A stretch of DNA of 64,000 nt from JAAXHH01 sp965225915 (GCA_965225915.1 OZ245326.1:2232001-2296000); one strand, 5' to 3'; counted from the first letter of the stretch, positions 16,621 to 26,228 are shown. The notes: generated by a model not told the origin, from the sequence alone. Numbers and translations: made by a program.

Positions 16621-17967
16621 CTATTTGCCCCGGGATCTTTCCAACACGGCCAGTGCGATATCCGTGACCCGCTCCGGGTCGCTTGCGATGACCCGGATCA
16701 TGGGTTCCTTCCCCTCGTCGCCCAGATCGTAGACGATATCCGGTACGAAGCCCTGTTCCTCGATGACCCGTTCCGTTCCCCATTCCAGGGACGAGCCTTC
16801 CCGCGTTTTCGACTCGAGGGGTTCCTCGTGCCGGTCGAAGGAGGCGATCGAGAGACCCAGGCTTCGGCAGGCGCCCAGGATCGATTCCTCGTAACGGATA
16901 TTCATCACGGATCGCTTGTCCGGATCCCGCCGCATGGCGGTGAGTATGATCCGGGCAACGTGCGAAGACGCACCGAATTCCGGCGGCGCCACGGAACGGA
17001 TATCGCGGCGCAGGCGGATGAGCCGGCCGGGGAAGGCCGCCACGTCGCCAGTGGACCGCGCGTCGGCCAGCCCCATGCCCAGGTTGCACTGTACTTCCGG
17101 CACGAGATTCCCGGCGTGGGCGCGCTCGAGGCGCCGCGCCGCGGCCGACAACTGGTCGAGAACCGCGATGCGGTCGACTTCGCGGTAGAGGCTGTGAAAG
17201 TGATGGACCGGACCGTGTCCCCGGCCCATGGGCACGGCGTGACGCAGGGCGCCCGTGAGGTAGGACTTGGCGTCATTCACGGCGGCAGCTACACCGGCGC
17301 CCTTTGCCAGGCCGGCGGCAATGGCCGAAGCAAAGGTGCATCCGGTACCGTGGGTATTCCTTGTATCGACGCGTTCGGCCTCGAAAGAGTGGAAATCCGT
17401 ACCGTCGTAAAGCACGTCCACGGCCGGCCCTTCAAGATGTCCGCCCTTGACGACCACGTGACGGGGGCCCATTTCAAAAAGCTTGCGTGCGATGGTCTTC
17501 ATTCCTTCCACGTCCGACGCTTCGATACCCGTCAACTCCCGCGCCTCGTCCAGGTTCGGCGTAATGACGGCGGCCAGGGGAAACAGCCGTTCGATCAGCG
17601 TGGACACGGCGGCGGATTCCAGCAGCACGTCGCCGCTCTTGGCGGTCATCACCGGGTCTACGACGAGCGGAATGTCCCGATACCCTCGCAGCGCATCAGC
17701 CACGGCAGTAATGATCTCCGCGTTGCCGAGCATGCCCGTCTTGATTGCCTGGGCGCCTATGTCCGATAGGACGGATTCGATTTGCGCCGCCACGGCTTCG
17801 GGCGGCAGGTTGTGCACGGCGTACACTCCGACGGTGTTCTGAGCCGTGACCGAAGTGACGGCGGACATGCCGTACACGCCGTTGGCCGAAAAGGTCTTCA
17901 GGTCTGCCTGGATGCCGGCTCCGCCGCCGGAGTCCGATCCTGCGATGGTGAGCGCTGCGGGGATCAT
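16621..17967 (-). CDS. fused HMP(-P) kinase ThiD - thiamine-phosphate synthase ThiN
   Basis: 448 aa. Residues 1-260 are ThiD: GSDSGGGAGIQAD (10-22), VVDPVM, ITPNLDEARELTG and the anion-hole HGTGCTFASA. Residues about 270-445 are a ThiN domain (PEVQCNLGMGLADA, RDIRSVAPPEFGASSHVAR), the non-homologous replacement for ThiE known from archaea and some bacteria. Together they phosphorylate hydroxymethylpyrimidine twice and join it to thiazole phosphate to form thiamine phosphate. No TPP riboswitch is visible upstream; the gene starts only 26 nt after the ClpX-like gene and probably shares its transcript. Confidence 0.92.
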   Translation of the reverse strand: MIPAALTIAGSDSGGGAGIQADLKTFSANGVYGMSAVTSVTAQNTVGVYAVHNLPPEAVAAQIESVLSDIGAQAIKTGMLGNAEIITAVADALRGYRDIPLVVDPVMTAKSGDVLLESAAVSTLIERLFPLAAVITPNLDEARELTGIEASDVEGMKTIARKLFEMGPRHVVVKGGHLEGPAVDVLYDGTDFHSFEAERVDTRNTHGTGCTFASAIAAGLAKGAGVAAAVNDAKSYLTGALRHAVPMGRGHGPVHHFHSLYREVDRIAVLDQLSAAARRLERAHAGNLVPEVQCNLGMGLADARSTGDVAAFPGRLIRLRRDIRSVAPPEFGASSHVARIILTAMRRDPDKRSVMNIRYEESILGACRSLGLSIASFDRHEEPLESKTREGSSLEWGTERVIEEQGFVPDIVYDLGDEGKEPMIRVIASDPERVTDIALAVLERSRGK

Positions 17968-17992
17968 GTTATGTGATACGCAATACTGGACA

Positions 17993-19498
17993 TCAGGTGG
18001 TCCGGGTCTGGTTTTCGTAGAACTTCTTGATCAGGCTGTCGAGGTATTCTCCAGGATTCCGGATTGCCTCTTCGGTTATCTTGAGCTCCCTGGCCTGGAT
18101 CAGTTTCAGGCCGTGGACGTAATCCTTGAACAGCTCCATCCCCATGTCTTCGGTAGTCTTTCCGTGCTTCTCCGCCATCTCCGCCAGGACCGCGGCGGCG
18201 GCCTGGTTCAGCGTGAGCGTTATGCCGTGTTCTTCGAAGAACAGGTGCTCGAAGCTCTGCACCGGCGCATCGGCGAGAATCCGTTCCAGTTCTCTCTCCG
18301 GGTGTTCCACCACCGCCGCCGTCACTTCAAACTGTTTAACGGTGCTGGACGGCAGTTTCTTCTCGAACTTGATCAGGATCCGTTCCATCGCGCCGATGAG
18401 ACCCCGTGCACCCGTACCCGACTGGTGGGCTCTTTCCGCGATCAGGCGTAGTGACGCCTCGTCAAAATCGATGTCGATGCCGTAAGCCTTGAAATCCAGT
18501 TTCTTGGAAATAATGACTGGACCGTTCGGGTTGAGGAGGATCTGGAACAGGTCGTCGACACTGAGTTTGTGGAGTACGGCGATTACCGGAAGGCGCCCGA
18601 TAAATTCCGACTCGAAGCCATACTCGATCAGGTCCTCCGCCGTGACGTGCGGCAACCATTCACCGTCATCCGGTGTGTCCACGTCCCCGCCCTGCTCGAA
18701 ACCCATCGACTGCACGCTCATGCGTTTCATGATGATCTCTTCCAGGCTGGCGAAGGCTCCGCTGACGATGAACAGGATGTTGCGTGTATTGATGCGCTTT
18801 CTTTCCACCTTGCCCGTTTTCTGGAATTGGAGGGCGTTTTCCATCTGGGACGCGAGATCGTGGGGCGCCTGCAAGTCCACGTCCGTCTCCTCCATAAGCT
18901 TCAGGAGGGTACGCTGGACGCCGGTTCGCGATACGTCGGGTCCGACAACGCTTCCGGACGAGGCGATCTTGTCGATTTCATCGATGTAGATGATGCCGTA
19001 TTCCGCCAGCTTGATGTTGCCATCGGCCTCGTGCACAAGCGAGCGGACCAGTTCGTCTACGTCTCCGCCGACATAGCCCGTTTCGCTGAATCTCGTGGCG
19101 TCGCCCTTGACGAAGGGCACGCCGATCCGGCTGGCGATGAGCTTGATGAGGTAGGTTTTCCCCACGCCGGTCGGACCGATCAGGATGATGTTGTTCTTGA
19201 TGTTGCCGACCGGTTCCTGCTCCTCCTGGAGCCGGATGCGGTTGAAATGGGTGCAGATCTTGGTGGCCAGGACTTCTTTTGCCTCGTCCTGGCGGATGAC
19301 GTACTCGCTAAGGAAGGCTTCCAGTTCCTCCGGCTTCATGTCGAACTGGATCTCCGGCAGCGGGGCTTCTTCGGCCGGCGGGTCGGTAGGAGTGCCTTCA
19401 CGTTCGGGTTGGGCGAACTGCACCTGCGCGCCATACTTGTGCGAGAAGAACTCTTTCAGATCCTTCTGCAAATCACCCAGGTCGGGAGACTTGGCCAT
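17993..19498 (-). CDS. ClpX-like AAA+ ATPase without zinc-binding domain
   Basis: 501 aa from the ATG at 19498. Walker A GPTGVGKT (108-115), Walker B IIYIDEID (169-176) and sensor-type regions match ClpX, and the C-terminal small domain (about 360-460) is present. The N-terminus, however, lacks the four-cysteine zinc-binding domain of ClpX and instead has an acidic, proline-rich linker (30-60). The domain between Walker B and sensor 1 is longer than in ClpX. It may be an unfoldase with different adaptors, or a stand-alone remodelling ATPase; no clpP is in the window. A good promoter is at 19617-19645. Confidence 0.85.
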   Translation of the reverse strand: MAKSPDLGDLQKDLKEFFSHKYGAQVQFAQPEREGTPTDPPAEEAPLPEIQFDMKPEELEAFLSEYVIRQDEAKEVLATKICTHFNRIRLQEEQEPVGNIKNNIILIGPTGVGKTYLIKLIASRIGVPFVKGDATRFSETGYVGGDVDELVRSLVHEADGNIKLAEYGIIYIDEIDKIASSGSVVGPDVSRTGVQRTLLKLMEETDVDLQAPHDLASQMENALQFQKTGKVERKRINTRNILFIVSGAFASLEEIIMKRMSVQSMGFEQGGDVDTPDDGEWLPHVTAEDLIEYGFESEFIGRLPVIAVLHKLSVDDLFQILLNPNGPVIISKKLDFKAYGIDIDFDEASLRLIAERAHQSGTGARGLIGAMERILIKFEKKLPSSTVKQFEVTAAVVEHPERELERILADAPVQSFEHLFFEEHGITLTLNQAAAAVLAEMAEKHGKTTEDMGMELFKDYVHGLKLIQARELKITEEAIRNPGEYLDSLIKKFYENQTRTT

Positions 19499-19616
19499 AT
19501 CGGGACATTCCTTTCGGGTGGTGTATTCTATCCGGGTTGTGTTAAAGCGGTTTGCCGGTGAAAATGCCGCCGGCGCGTCACGCTTCCCCGCTTTACAGAT
19601 AGCGGTACAGCCCGGT

Positions 19617-19645
19617 AATATAGTCCATATACGGCATCCGGGCAA
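19617..19645 (-). promoter_or_regulatory. promoter of the ClpX-like/thiDN unit
   Basis: On the minus strand TTGCCC (19645-19640), 17-nt spacer, TATATT (19622-19617), about 120 nt upstream of the start at 19498. A weaker plus-strand candidate, TTGACA at 19652-19657 with TTGATT at 19675-19680, faces the GtrA gene. Confidence 0.55.
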
Positions 19646-19828
19646 TCGTAATTGACAGGAATCACGGATGCGGATTGATTAAGTGGATCAACTCGCCAAC
19701 CGAATGAATGATATTTCCTGTGGTTTTCGCGGCCCGATCGGCCCGCTCGGCGTGCTCACCATTGAAGACAACGGCCAGTGGTATCGCTAAGCGGGATTTC
19801 ATACGGAGACAGACTGGACCCGACGATT

Positions 19829-20263
19829 ATGTATTCATCAGTATTCCGGTACTTCCTCAACGAGACGTTTGTCAAGTTCGCCCTCACGGGTCTGTCCGGA
19901 GTGTTCGTAAACCTGGGTTCGTTTCAACTGCTCATTCTACTTGACGTGCATCGCCTGCTGGCCTCGCCCGTAGCGATCGAAATATCCATTTTGTCGAACT
20001 TCCTGATCAACAACTACTGGACGTTTCGCGATCGCACCATGGAGGGCAGGAAACGGATACGAGGAATGAAATACCACCTCGTTTCGCTCGGTACGCTGGC
20101 GCTGAGTTACGGAACGTTCCTCGTACTGGACCGGCTTTGGCCGGCGGTGCCGCCCGTGTACCTGCAGGGTTGCGCTATCGTCCCGGCAGTCCTGTTCAAT
20201 TACTTCATCAATTCAGTGTGGACTTTTCGCGCGTATTCGAAAAAAGGCAAGCCCCGCACCTGA
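19829..20263 (+). CDS. GtrA-family membrane protein
   Basis: 144 aa from the ATG at 19829 (a GTG at 19778 is an alternative but lacks a ribosome site). Four hydrophobic segments and the motifs FVKFALTGLSGVFVNLG, SNFLINNYWTFRD and FNYFINSVWTFR are typical of GtrA, thought to flip or hold polyprenyl-linked sugars for surface glycosylation. The stop is 1 nt from the start of a TMTC-like glycosyltransferase-fold protein, so the pair probably works together in decorating lipids or proteins on the outer face of the inner membrane. Confidence 0.88.
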   Translation: MYSSVFRYFLNETFVKFALTGLSGVFVNLGSFQLLILLDVHRLLASPVAIEISILSNFLINNYWTFRDRTMEGRKRIRGMKYHLVSLGTLALSYGTFLVLDRLWPAVPPVYLQGCAIVPAVLFNYFINSVWTFRAYSKKGKPRT

Positions 20264-20264
20264 A

Positions 20265-22571
20265 ATGGCGCGGAGTATGTGGAGGCCGGCATTGAAGAAA
20301 CCTTCGTCATCTTCAAAAAAGGAGAGTAAAACGCGCGGTGTGCGCACCGCCCCATCGGGAAACAGAAAACCTCCTTTGCTACGACTGTTCCGTGGCAGGG
20401 ACGCGATCTACATGCTGGCGCTCTGCCTGGCGGTGATCGTTCCTTACTTTCCCGCGTCGCAGGCCGGTTTCGTCTGGGATGACCGGATATTCCTGGAGGC
20501 AGAGGCGGTCCGCGACGTATCCGGAATCTGGCAAATATGGTTCTCCCCGAGCGTTATCGAGAACGAAAGTCATTACTGGCCCTTCGTGTATACCACGTTT
20601 TGGCTCGAGCACAAGCTGTGGGGTTTCGAGCCTCTTGGGTTTCACGTGGTCAACATCGCCCTGCACCTGGCCAATACGCTCCTGGTATGGCGTCTGATGT
20701 TGCGGCTGGCCGTACCCGGCGCGTGGCTCATAGCCGCCGTATTCGCGGTGCACCCGCTCCACGTCGAATCGGTCGCCTGGGTCATGGAACGCAAGGATCT
20801 GCTGTCCACCCTCTTCTACCTGGTCGCCTTCTGGACCTACATCAACTTCTCGAAAACCCGTAGGTCGGGTATCTACCTCGCCTCCCTTGCGCTCTTCGGG
20901 GCGGGCATGCTCTGCAAATCGATCGTGGTCACCCTGCCCGCGGTGCTGTTGCTGTGGCACTGGTGGAGTAGCGGCCGGGTGACCCGCAGGGACTTACTGC
21001 GACTGTTGCCGTTCTTCCTGGTTGCGTTTGGCATCGCCGCGGCTGACGTGGCGTTTTCCAGGATCCGGGAACCGATATCCTTCGACTATTCACTCGTGGA
21101 GCGCGCGCTCATTGCCTCCCACGCCCTGTGGTTCTACATGGTCAAATTGTTCTGGCCGCTCGACCTGGCGATTATCTATCCACACTGGAAGGTTGACGCA
21201 GCTGACCCGGCGGCCTGGCAGTACCTGGCCGGCGCCGCGGCTGTGCCGTTGTTGCTGTGGGGTATTCGAGGTCGCGTGGGCAGGGGGCCGTTGGCGTGTG
21301 TTTTATTCTTCGCGGTAACGCTGTCTCCCGTACTTGGATTTGTAGACTACGGGTACATGCAGTATTCCTTTGTTGCCGAGCGGTACCAGTACCTGGCCGG
21401 ACTTGCAATCATCATCCTCGTGGTGGCCATGGCGACGCGGAGTGCGGGGAAGTGGAAGGGCGCCGGACGATGGGCCACCCTGGGTCTTGTCGGTTTCCTC
21501 CTGGTGTTGATGGGCACGCTGACCTGGAGGCAGGCCAACATCTACCGGGACGTCATTACCTTCAACAGCCACATCCTGGCCCTGAATCCCGCGGCGCGGT
21601 TCGCCCACGTGAATCTCGCCAAGGGACTATTCGATCTGGGCCGCCTTGACGAGGCCCTCGCCGCCGCACAAATAGCAGTAGATAAGGGGGCCGTTCCCGC
21701 AGAGGCGCATACCGCGTTAGGCGCGACCCTTGCCGAAATGAAGCGATTCGAAGAGGCCGAGCATCATCTGCGGCGCGCCGTGGAACTCAAGCCGGGCTTC
21801 AAGACGCCCCTGCACAACTTGATCGAGATGTACAGGCGACAGGGCCGTTACGAGGACGGGCTGGAGACTGCCCTGATCGTCCTTGAACAGGATCCGGATT
21901 CTTTCGTGGGGCAGTCGAGTAGTGGCCTGATGCTGCTGCAACTGAACCGGCTTGAAGAGGCGGAGGTCTACCTTCGTCGCGCCGTGGAGCTCAACCCAAG
22001 AAACGGGACCAACCTCCAGAATCTCGCGGAGGCACTCAGGAAACAGCAGCGCTACGAGGAAGCGATCGGATGGTACGGCAAGGTCATCGAAGTCGATCCA
22101 GGTCTCGTTCAGGCCTATGCCGCGATAGCCGACACCTTCATTCGATCGAAGCAGTTCGACGAGGCCGTTTTGGTGTTGAAAAGTGGCCTGGATCGGTTCA
22201 CGGATTCCACTTGGCGGGCGTCACTGCACAATCTAATGGGGATGGCTGAAGAAGGCCGGGAACAATTCGATACCGCGGCGGATCAGTACCTGCTTGCCTA
22301 TCAATCGAACCCTGATCTTGAAGAAGCGGTCACACGCCTGGCCGCGGTGCATTTCAGCAGGGAGCGTTACGAGGACGCGCTGAAGTACTTCAGAGAAGCG
22401 ACAGGGATCAATCCAGACAATGCCCAGACCTGGTCAAACATCGGCGCCGTGCTGCACCGCATGGGCCGTGACGACGAGGCGGTCGCCAGTTTCGAACATG
22501 CCCTCTCCGTGGACCCGGACCATGCACAGGCGCGGGGTTTTCTGCAACAGGTGCGGCGGGGGATGCGGTAG
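20265..22571 (+). CDS. TMTC-like polytopic membrane protein with C-terminal TPRs
   Basis: 768 aa. After a basic N-terminus (1-40), about ten hydrophobic segments span 45-425; the first external loop has FVWDDRIFL, an acidic pair placed as in GT-C glycosyltransferases, and the segment FHVVNIALHLANTLLVW plus HPLHVESVAWV matches TMTC/DUF1736-type proteins. Residues about 435-765 hold nine or so TPR repeats ending in DPDHAQARGF. Eukaryotic TMTCs are O-mannosyltransferases; bacterial members are uncharacterised. It probably transfers a polyprenyl-linked sugar, with TPRs on the periplasmic side. It starts 1 nt after gtrA. Confidence 0.8.
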   Translation: MARSMWRPALKKPSSSSKKESKTRGVRTAPSGNRKPPLLRLFRGRDAIYMLALCLAVIVPYFPASQAGFVWDDRIFLEAEAVRDVSGIWQIWFSPSVIENESHYWPFVYTTFWLEHKLWGFEPLGFHVVNIALHLANTLLVWRLMLRLAVPGAWLIAAVFAVHPLHVESVAWVMERKDLLSTLFYLVAFWTYINFSKTRRSGIYLASLALFGAGMLCKSIVVTLPAVLLLWHWWSSGRVTRRDLLRLLPFFLVAFGIAAADVAFSRIREPISFDYSLVERALIASHALWFYMVKLFWPLDLAIIYPHWKVDAADPAAWQYLAGAAAVPLLLWGIRGRVGRGPLACVLFFAVTLSPVLGFVDYGYMQYSFVAERYQYLAGLAIIILVVAMATRSAGKWKGAGRWATLGLVGFLLVLMGTLTWRQANIYRDVITFNSHILALNPAARFAHVNLAKGLFDLGRLDEALAAAQIAVDKGAVPAEAHTALGATLAEMKRFEEAEHHLRRAVELKPGFKTPLHNLIEMYRRQGRYEDGLETALIVLEQDPDSFVGQSSSGLMLLQLNRLEEAEVYLRRAVELNPRNGTNLQNLAEALRKQQRYEEAIGWYGKVIEVDPGLVQAYAAIADTFIRSKQFDEAVLVLKSGLDRFTDSTWRASLHNLMGMAEEGREQFDTAADQYLLAYQSNPDLEEAVTRLAAVHFSRERYEDALKYFREATGINPDNAQTWSNIGAVLHRMGRDDEAVASFEHALSVDPDHAQARGFLQQVRRGMR

Positions 22572-22605
22572 GGTTAATACGGTTTTCGATGTTTTTTCAA
22601 CCCGC

Positions 22606-22624
22606 AGCCCCGGCCGGCTTTTTA
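22606..22624 (+). terminator. possible short terminator after TMTC-like gene
   Basis: A short AGCC/GGCT stem (22606-22609 with 22616-22619) with a GC-rich loop is followed by a run of five T. It lies in the 50-bp convergent gap. Confidence 0.35.
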
Positions 22625-24598
22625 CTCCTGGGACCCCTCGACGATCCACGCGATGACCTGGCGCATATCCGCGGGAATGTATTGTACCCTGAGCCGGTGT
22701 ATGGCGTCGGCCGCGCGGTACGCCGCTTCCATGTCTTCGGCCTGGAACGCCGTACCGGTGTTGTGCAGATACAACTCGGAGGGCGTCGCGAGCGCCGCCG
22801 CCGCGTCAAGCCCCCCCAGCCGCCGCAGCACGGGTATGTACAGCTTCTCCTCGTACTCCCTGTCGCTATCGGTATCGAAATGGTCGACGTCAATCACGGC
22901 CCGAACGATCTGGGGGCAGAGCCCGCAGGCCAGCAGGCACCACGACCCGGCCGCGCCAATGCCAACGAGGGAAACTGAGGGGCATCCGCTCGAACGTCTG
23001 AGCCAGGTCACGGCCGTGACGATGTCCTGAACGCGGTTAGCGGTTACGGTGCGGTTATAGGTGGTGTGGTAGGCGTGTTCCCCGGTGTCCATTTCACCGT
23101 CCGCCGTACCCGTGAGGAAAACGTCCGCCACAAGAACCGACTGACCCTTACCCAAAAGCTGCTGAATCAGTGGGACTGGATCCCGTCCGCTTTCCTGGGT
23201 CAGTTCTGACACCCCCCCAGGATGGACGACAAGGACGGCGCCCCGGGGGGAACCGTGCGGTCGAAACTCGGTGACAGGTACCCTGTCACCGGTGTTCTTC
23301 CACCCTATGAACAGCGAGTGTATGGTACAGGCATCGGACTGGTGCATTCCCTGGCGGATCACGACGAGGTCGTCATCGGACGCGTTGGATGATCCGATGG
23401 CCGACCGGAAACCGGTTGACATGACCTGACGGTACCTGCGCAGCGACTTGGCGTCCACAGGCTTCATTTTATTGAGCTGTTTCCGAGCCCGCGCAATCCA
23501 GCCGCTCGTCAGTCCTTCCTCATCGACCCAAATATCCGGTTTATCGTCAGGCGTAACCGCGAGCATCGACTCCGGGGGTTCCACCTCAACGGGTTTATCT
23601 GAAAACCGATCACCGAGGTCCTTACCCAGCACCCACTTGCCGAACCATGCGTACACAGCCTCCCGGCTCGCTGAATTGTAATTGTGTCCCGCGTCAATCT
23701 GCACTTCCGCCAGACAGTCCTCGGCATCGTAAAGCGAATAAACGGCCCTGATGGCCGGATACTCCAGCACAGGCGTGTTGACCGTCCAATCCCCCGTAGC
23801 CGATACCAGCAGTAAGGGGCGCGGCGCGGCCAGGGCGGCGATTTCCATGTTATTCGTCTCGACGCGCAGATTAGGACCGTTTTCACAGATGCATCCGCCC
23901 TGCATGTGGCCGGAAACCATGTTGACGGGCGCGGCGGCCATTACCCGGTCGTCCACTGCGGTCAGCATGAAAGTCTGCGTACCCCCGCCGGAGGCCCCGG
24001 TGCAGGCGATGCGTCCTGAGTCCACGTCGGGCAGCGATACCAGAAAGTCGACGGAACGGATGCTGTTCCAGAGCTGCAATCCCATAAGGCTGAGTCCCCA
24101 GAGCGATTTCCGTTTATCGCCGAAAGTCCGGTGTGCCAACTGCGTACTGTCGTTATAGCCGGCCATGGACCAGGCGAATGCCACGTATCCCTGCCGGGCG
24201 AAATGGATGCAACGGGCCGGCACCGACCCGGCGAGCTCGTGGTTCAGCCGTCCCTCCTTCCAGTGACCGTGGGGATTCAGCATGGCGGGGCAGGGCGACG
24301 TCGCTCCGGTGGGACGGTACAGGTTTCCGGTCACATAGAATCCGGGCAGGCTCTGGAACCGGACGTTTTCAATGCTGTAGCCCTCTCGCTCGATCCGGTG
24401 GGTAATCTCCGCGTTCAACGGACTTTTGACGGGGTTCGGCCAGAGTCCCATGCTGACCAGGATATGCTCCCGGAGCGCGCGGGCCCGTTTTTCCCAGGTT
24501 TCCTTCGTGGCCGGGGCGACGAATTCACAGGGAAGGTTCAGGTGGCGGATTTTCGTCCTGCGACGATCGACGGGTGGCAGGGGGTCGTAACTGAACAT
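22622..24598 (-). CDS. alpha/beta hydrolase, acetyl-xylan-esterase/prolyl-oligopeptidase-like
   Basis: 658 aa from the ATG at 24598, which has GGAG 6 nt upstream; a GTG at 24610 is possible. The first half carries an alpha/beta hydrolase core: NPHGHWKEG oxyanion region, nucleophile elbow GASGGGTQT, and a late DAGHNYN histidine. This resembles the large carbohydrate-esterase-like hydrolases often found beside sugar catabolic genes. The second half (about 390-658) is a further alpha/beta-like domain with VVHPGGVSEL and VGIGAAGSW, apparently a degenerate second hydrolase lobe. No signal peptide is evident. It is followed by an isomerase gene on the same strand upstream. Confidence 0.75.
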   Translation of the reverse strand: MFSYDPLPPVDRRRTKIRHLNLPCEFVAPATKETWEKRARALREHILVSMGLWPNPVKSPLNAEITHRIEREGYSIENVRFQSLPGFYVTGNLYRPTGATSPCPAMLNPHGHWKEGRLNHELAGSVPARCIHFARQGYVAFAWSMAGYNDSTQLAHRTFGDKRKSLWGLSLMGLQLWNSIRSVDFLVSLPDVDSGRIACTGASGGGTQTFMLTAVDDRVMAAAPVNMVSGHMQGGCICENGPNLRVETNNMEIAALAAPRPLLLVSATGDWTVNTPVLEYPAIRAVYSLYDAEDCLAEVQIDAGHNYNSASREAVYAWFGKWVLGKDLGDRFSDKPVEVEPPESMLAVTPDDKPDIWVDEEGLTSGWIARARKQLNKMKPVDAKSLRRYRQVMSTGFRSAIGSSNASDDDLVVIRQGMHQSDACTIHSLFIGWKNTGDRVPVTEFRPHGSPRGAVLVVHPGGVSELTQESGRDPVPLIQQLLGKGQSVLVADVFLTGTADGEMDTGEHAYHTTYNRTVTANRVQDIVTAVTWLRRSSGCPSVSLVGIGAAGSWCLLACGLCPQIVRAVIDVDHFDTDSDREYEEKLYIPVLRRLGGLDAAAALATPSELYLHNTGTAFQAEDMEAAYRAADAIHRLRVQYIPADMRQVIAWIVEGSQE

Positions 24599-24715
24599 GG
24601 AACGCTCCACTGGTAAAACGCAAGTTATTGGAATATCACATCTTGCAGTATAGACACAGATCGATACGGCGTAGATGAGACGAGCACATTACCGGCTCGA
24701 CGGACACGGGGGAAG

Positions 24716-25645
24716 TCAGGACACGTCCCAAGGTGCGGACGGCCGCTGGTAGTCCGCGCCCGCGGGCGGCAGGAACTGCCGGAGGTGTCGGCCGCCGAGG
24801 GCGAAACCGGCCAGGCCGGGCATGCCCCGGTCTTCGTTCTCGACGCAGAGGACATAGTCGTAGCCGGATTCTACCAGGGCGCCGATGACGGTTCCCCAGT
24901 TCAGCTGTCCCCGTCCCGGCACGCGGTACTGCCACCACCAGTTACCTATGATCCCCTGGCGGAACAGCATCGCCTTGCTTACCTCCGCGTCCTTCACGTC
25001 CGCATATACCCATTTTCCCGTGAACATGCGGATGGCGTCCTCGGCGGGGAGGATCATCATCCACAGCCAGTGGGACGGATCGCACGAGAGCCCGAGATGA
25101 TCGGAAGGGACGGCGTCAAGTACCCGCTCCCACATCTCCGGGTTGCAGGCGATGTTGCCCATGCGCACGGCGCCGTCCAGGGCGATGGTGACGCCACGGT
25201 CTTCGGCCAGCCTCACGATGGGTTCGTACCGCTCCCGGAAGCGCTCCACCAGTTCCACGGAACGGTCACCAGAGTTGCCCGGCTGCGAGGAATACTGGCC
25301 GTAGAACCGGGATCCCACTGGACTCCCGGCGTGGGTGACGACCACGGGTGTGCCGAGCAGGGAAGCGGCCTCGATGGCTTTGCGGAGCCGGTCCGCGGCG
25401 GCTTCCGCTTCCTGCGCGTTGTCGTCCAGCAGGTTGTTGTGGGCCGAAAGCGCCGCGAGATATACGCCATGATCTTCCAGCACACGCTGGATTTCACCAG
25501 GACCTTCCGCGAGTATCCGGTCCGGGTCGACAGCGCCGCTCGCCGAAAGCCGCACGGCCTCGAACCCGTTTTCCTTCGCCCAACCAGCACATTCTTCCAG
25601 AGACCAGGCATCCCCTCCGGCGCTAGTAAAAAAACTGATGTCCAT
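24716..25645 (-). CDS. TIM-barrel sugar phosphate isomerase/epimerase family protein
   Basis: 309 aa. Xylose isomerase-like TIM barrel with likely metal ligands in VVVTHAGSP, TIALDGAV, LSCDPSHW and VYADVKDAEV. The glutamate in CVENED near residue 270 is typical of the last ligand. It is a different subgroup from the isomerase at 15855-16613. The substrate is unknown; its neighbours, an esterase and a cupin on the same strand, fit plant- or algal-carbohydrate catabolism. Confidence 0.8.
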   Translation of the reverse strand: MDISFFTSAGGDAWSLEECAGWAKENGFEAVRLSASGAVDPDRILAEGPGEIQRVLEDHGVYLAALSAHNNLLDDNAQEAEAAADRLRKAIEAASLLGTPVVVTHAGSPVGSRFYGQYSSQPGNSGDRSVELVERFRERYEPIVRLAEDRGVTIALDGAVRMGNIACNPEMWERVLDAVPSDHLGLSCDPSHWLWMMILPAEDAIRMFTGKWVYADVKDAEVSKAMLFRQGIIGNWWWQYRVPGRGQLNWGTVIGALVESGYDYVLCVENEDRGMPGLAGFALGGRHLRQFLPPAGADYQRPSAPWDVS

Positions 25646-25743
25646 GGATTTTCCGGTTACTTTTGTTACCGCGATCGGTTAATGAGCGGAGACAGTGCGT
25701 GAGACGAGCGATGCGCTCTAATGTCGGCCTCTATCGGTCCGCA

Positions 25744-26106
25744 CTACTGTTGCGCCGCGCCGTATCGGTCGGTCGGCGTCTTGACCAGTTGCAGAAAAGG
25801 GATATAGCCTTCCTTTTCGACGTAGTAGTGCGCGGTCTCATGGCACCCGGGCGGTTTCGTTCCGTCGAAAACGTTGATGGTAAAGTCATCGCTGTTCGGA
25901 CCGTCGCTGCCGTGCTCGTACCCGGCGGGAATCATCCAGACGTCGCCTGCTTCCAGGACGAAGTCCTCCCGGCTTCCGTCGTGGTCAACCCAGTAGGAGG
26001 TGCCTCTGCCGGAAAGGATCAGCCATGTCTCGTCGTGGTCATGGAAGTGCTTCTCGCAGGTTGGCAGGGCGAAACCACCCTTCATCAAGCCATTGTGATA
26101 GGCCAT
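25744..26106 (-). CDS. small cupin-domain protein
   Basis: 120 aa from the ATG at 26106. The frame stays open upstream to 26385, but a near-consensus promoter at 26200-26228 would start transcription at about 26193, and AAAGGA lies 10 nt before 26106, so the shorter start is preferred. The single cupin barrel has HFHDHDETW (metal ligands) and the second motif GDVWMIPAGYEHG. Such proteins bind a metal and act as isomerases, dioxygenases or sugar sensors; nothing here decides which. Confidence 0.82.
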   Translation of the reverse strand: MAYHNGLMKGGFALPTCEKHFHDHDETWLILSGRGTSYWVDHDGSREDFVLEAGDVWMIPAGYEHGSDGPNSDDFTINVFDGTKPPGCHETAHYYVEKEGYIPFLQLVKTPTDRYGAAQQ

Positions 26107-26199
26107 GCCGATGGTCCTTTCCGATGGAGTTCGTTGCGGACAAGTGCACTGATCGGGGCTAGCCGTATGCGGGTATCTGACTGTCCATTGTACGAAGGT

Positions 26200-26228
26200 A
26201 TTATACGACCGATGGACCGGTTCATCAA
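26200..26228 (-). promoter_or_regulatory. promoter of the cupin gene
   Basis: Minus strand TTGATG (26228-26223), 17-nt spacer, TATAAT (26205-26200). It sets the transcription start near 26193 and supports the 120-aa cupin start. Confidence 0.65.

Noticed and set aside
16828..17769. 313-codon plus-strand frame opposite thiDN.
   Set aside because: Antisense shadow; the minus strand carries intact ThiD and ThiN motifs.
19704..19790. A 28-codon frame with a PIGPLGVLTIEDNG stretch that resembles the start of an Ogt-type methyltransferase.
   Set aside because: Too short, without a ribosome site, and it ends just before the GtrA gene; similarity could be chance.
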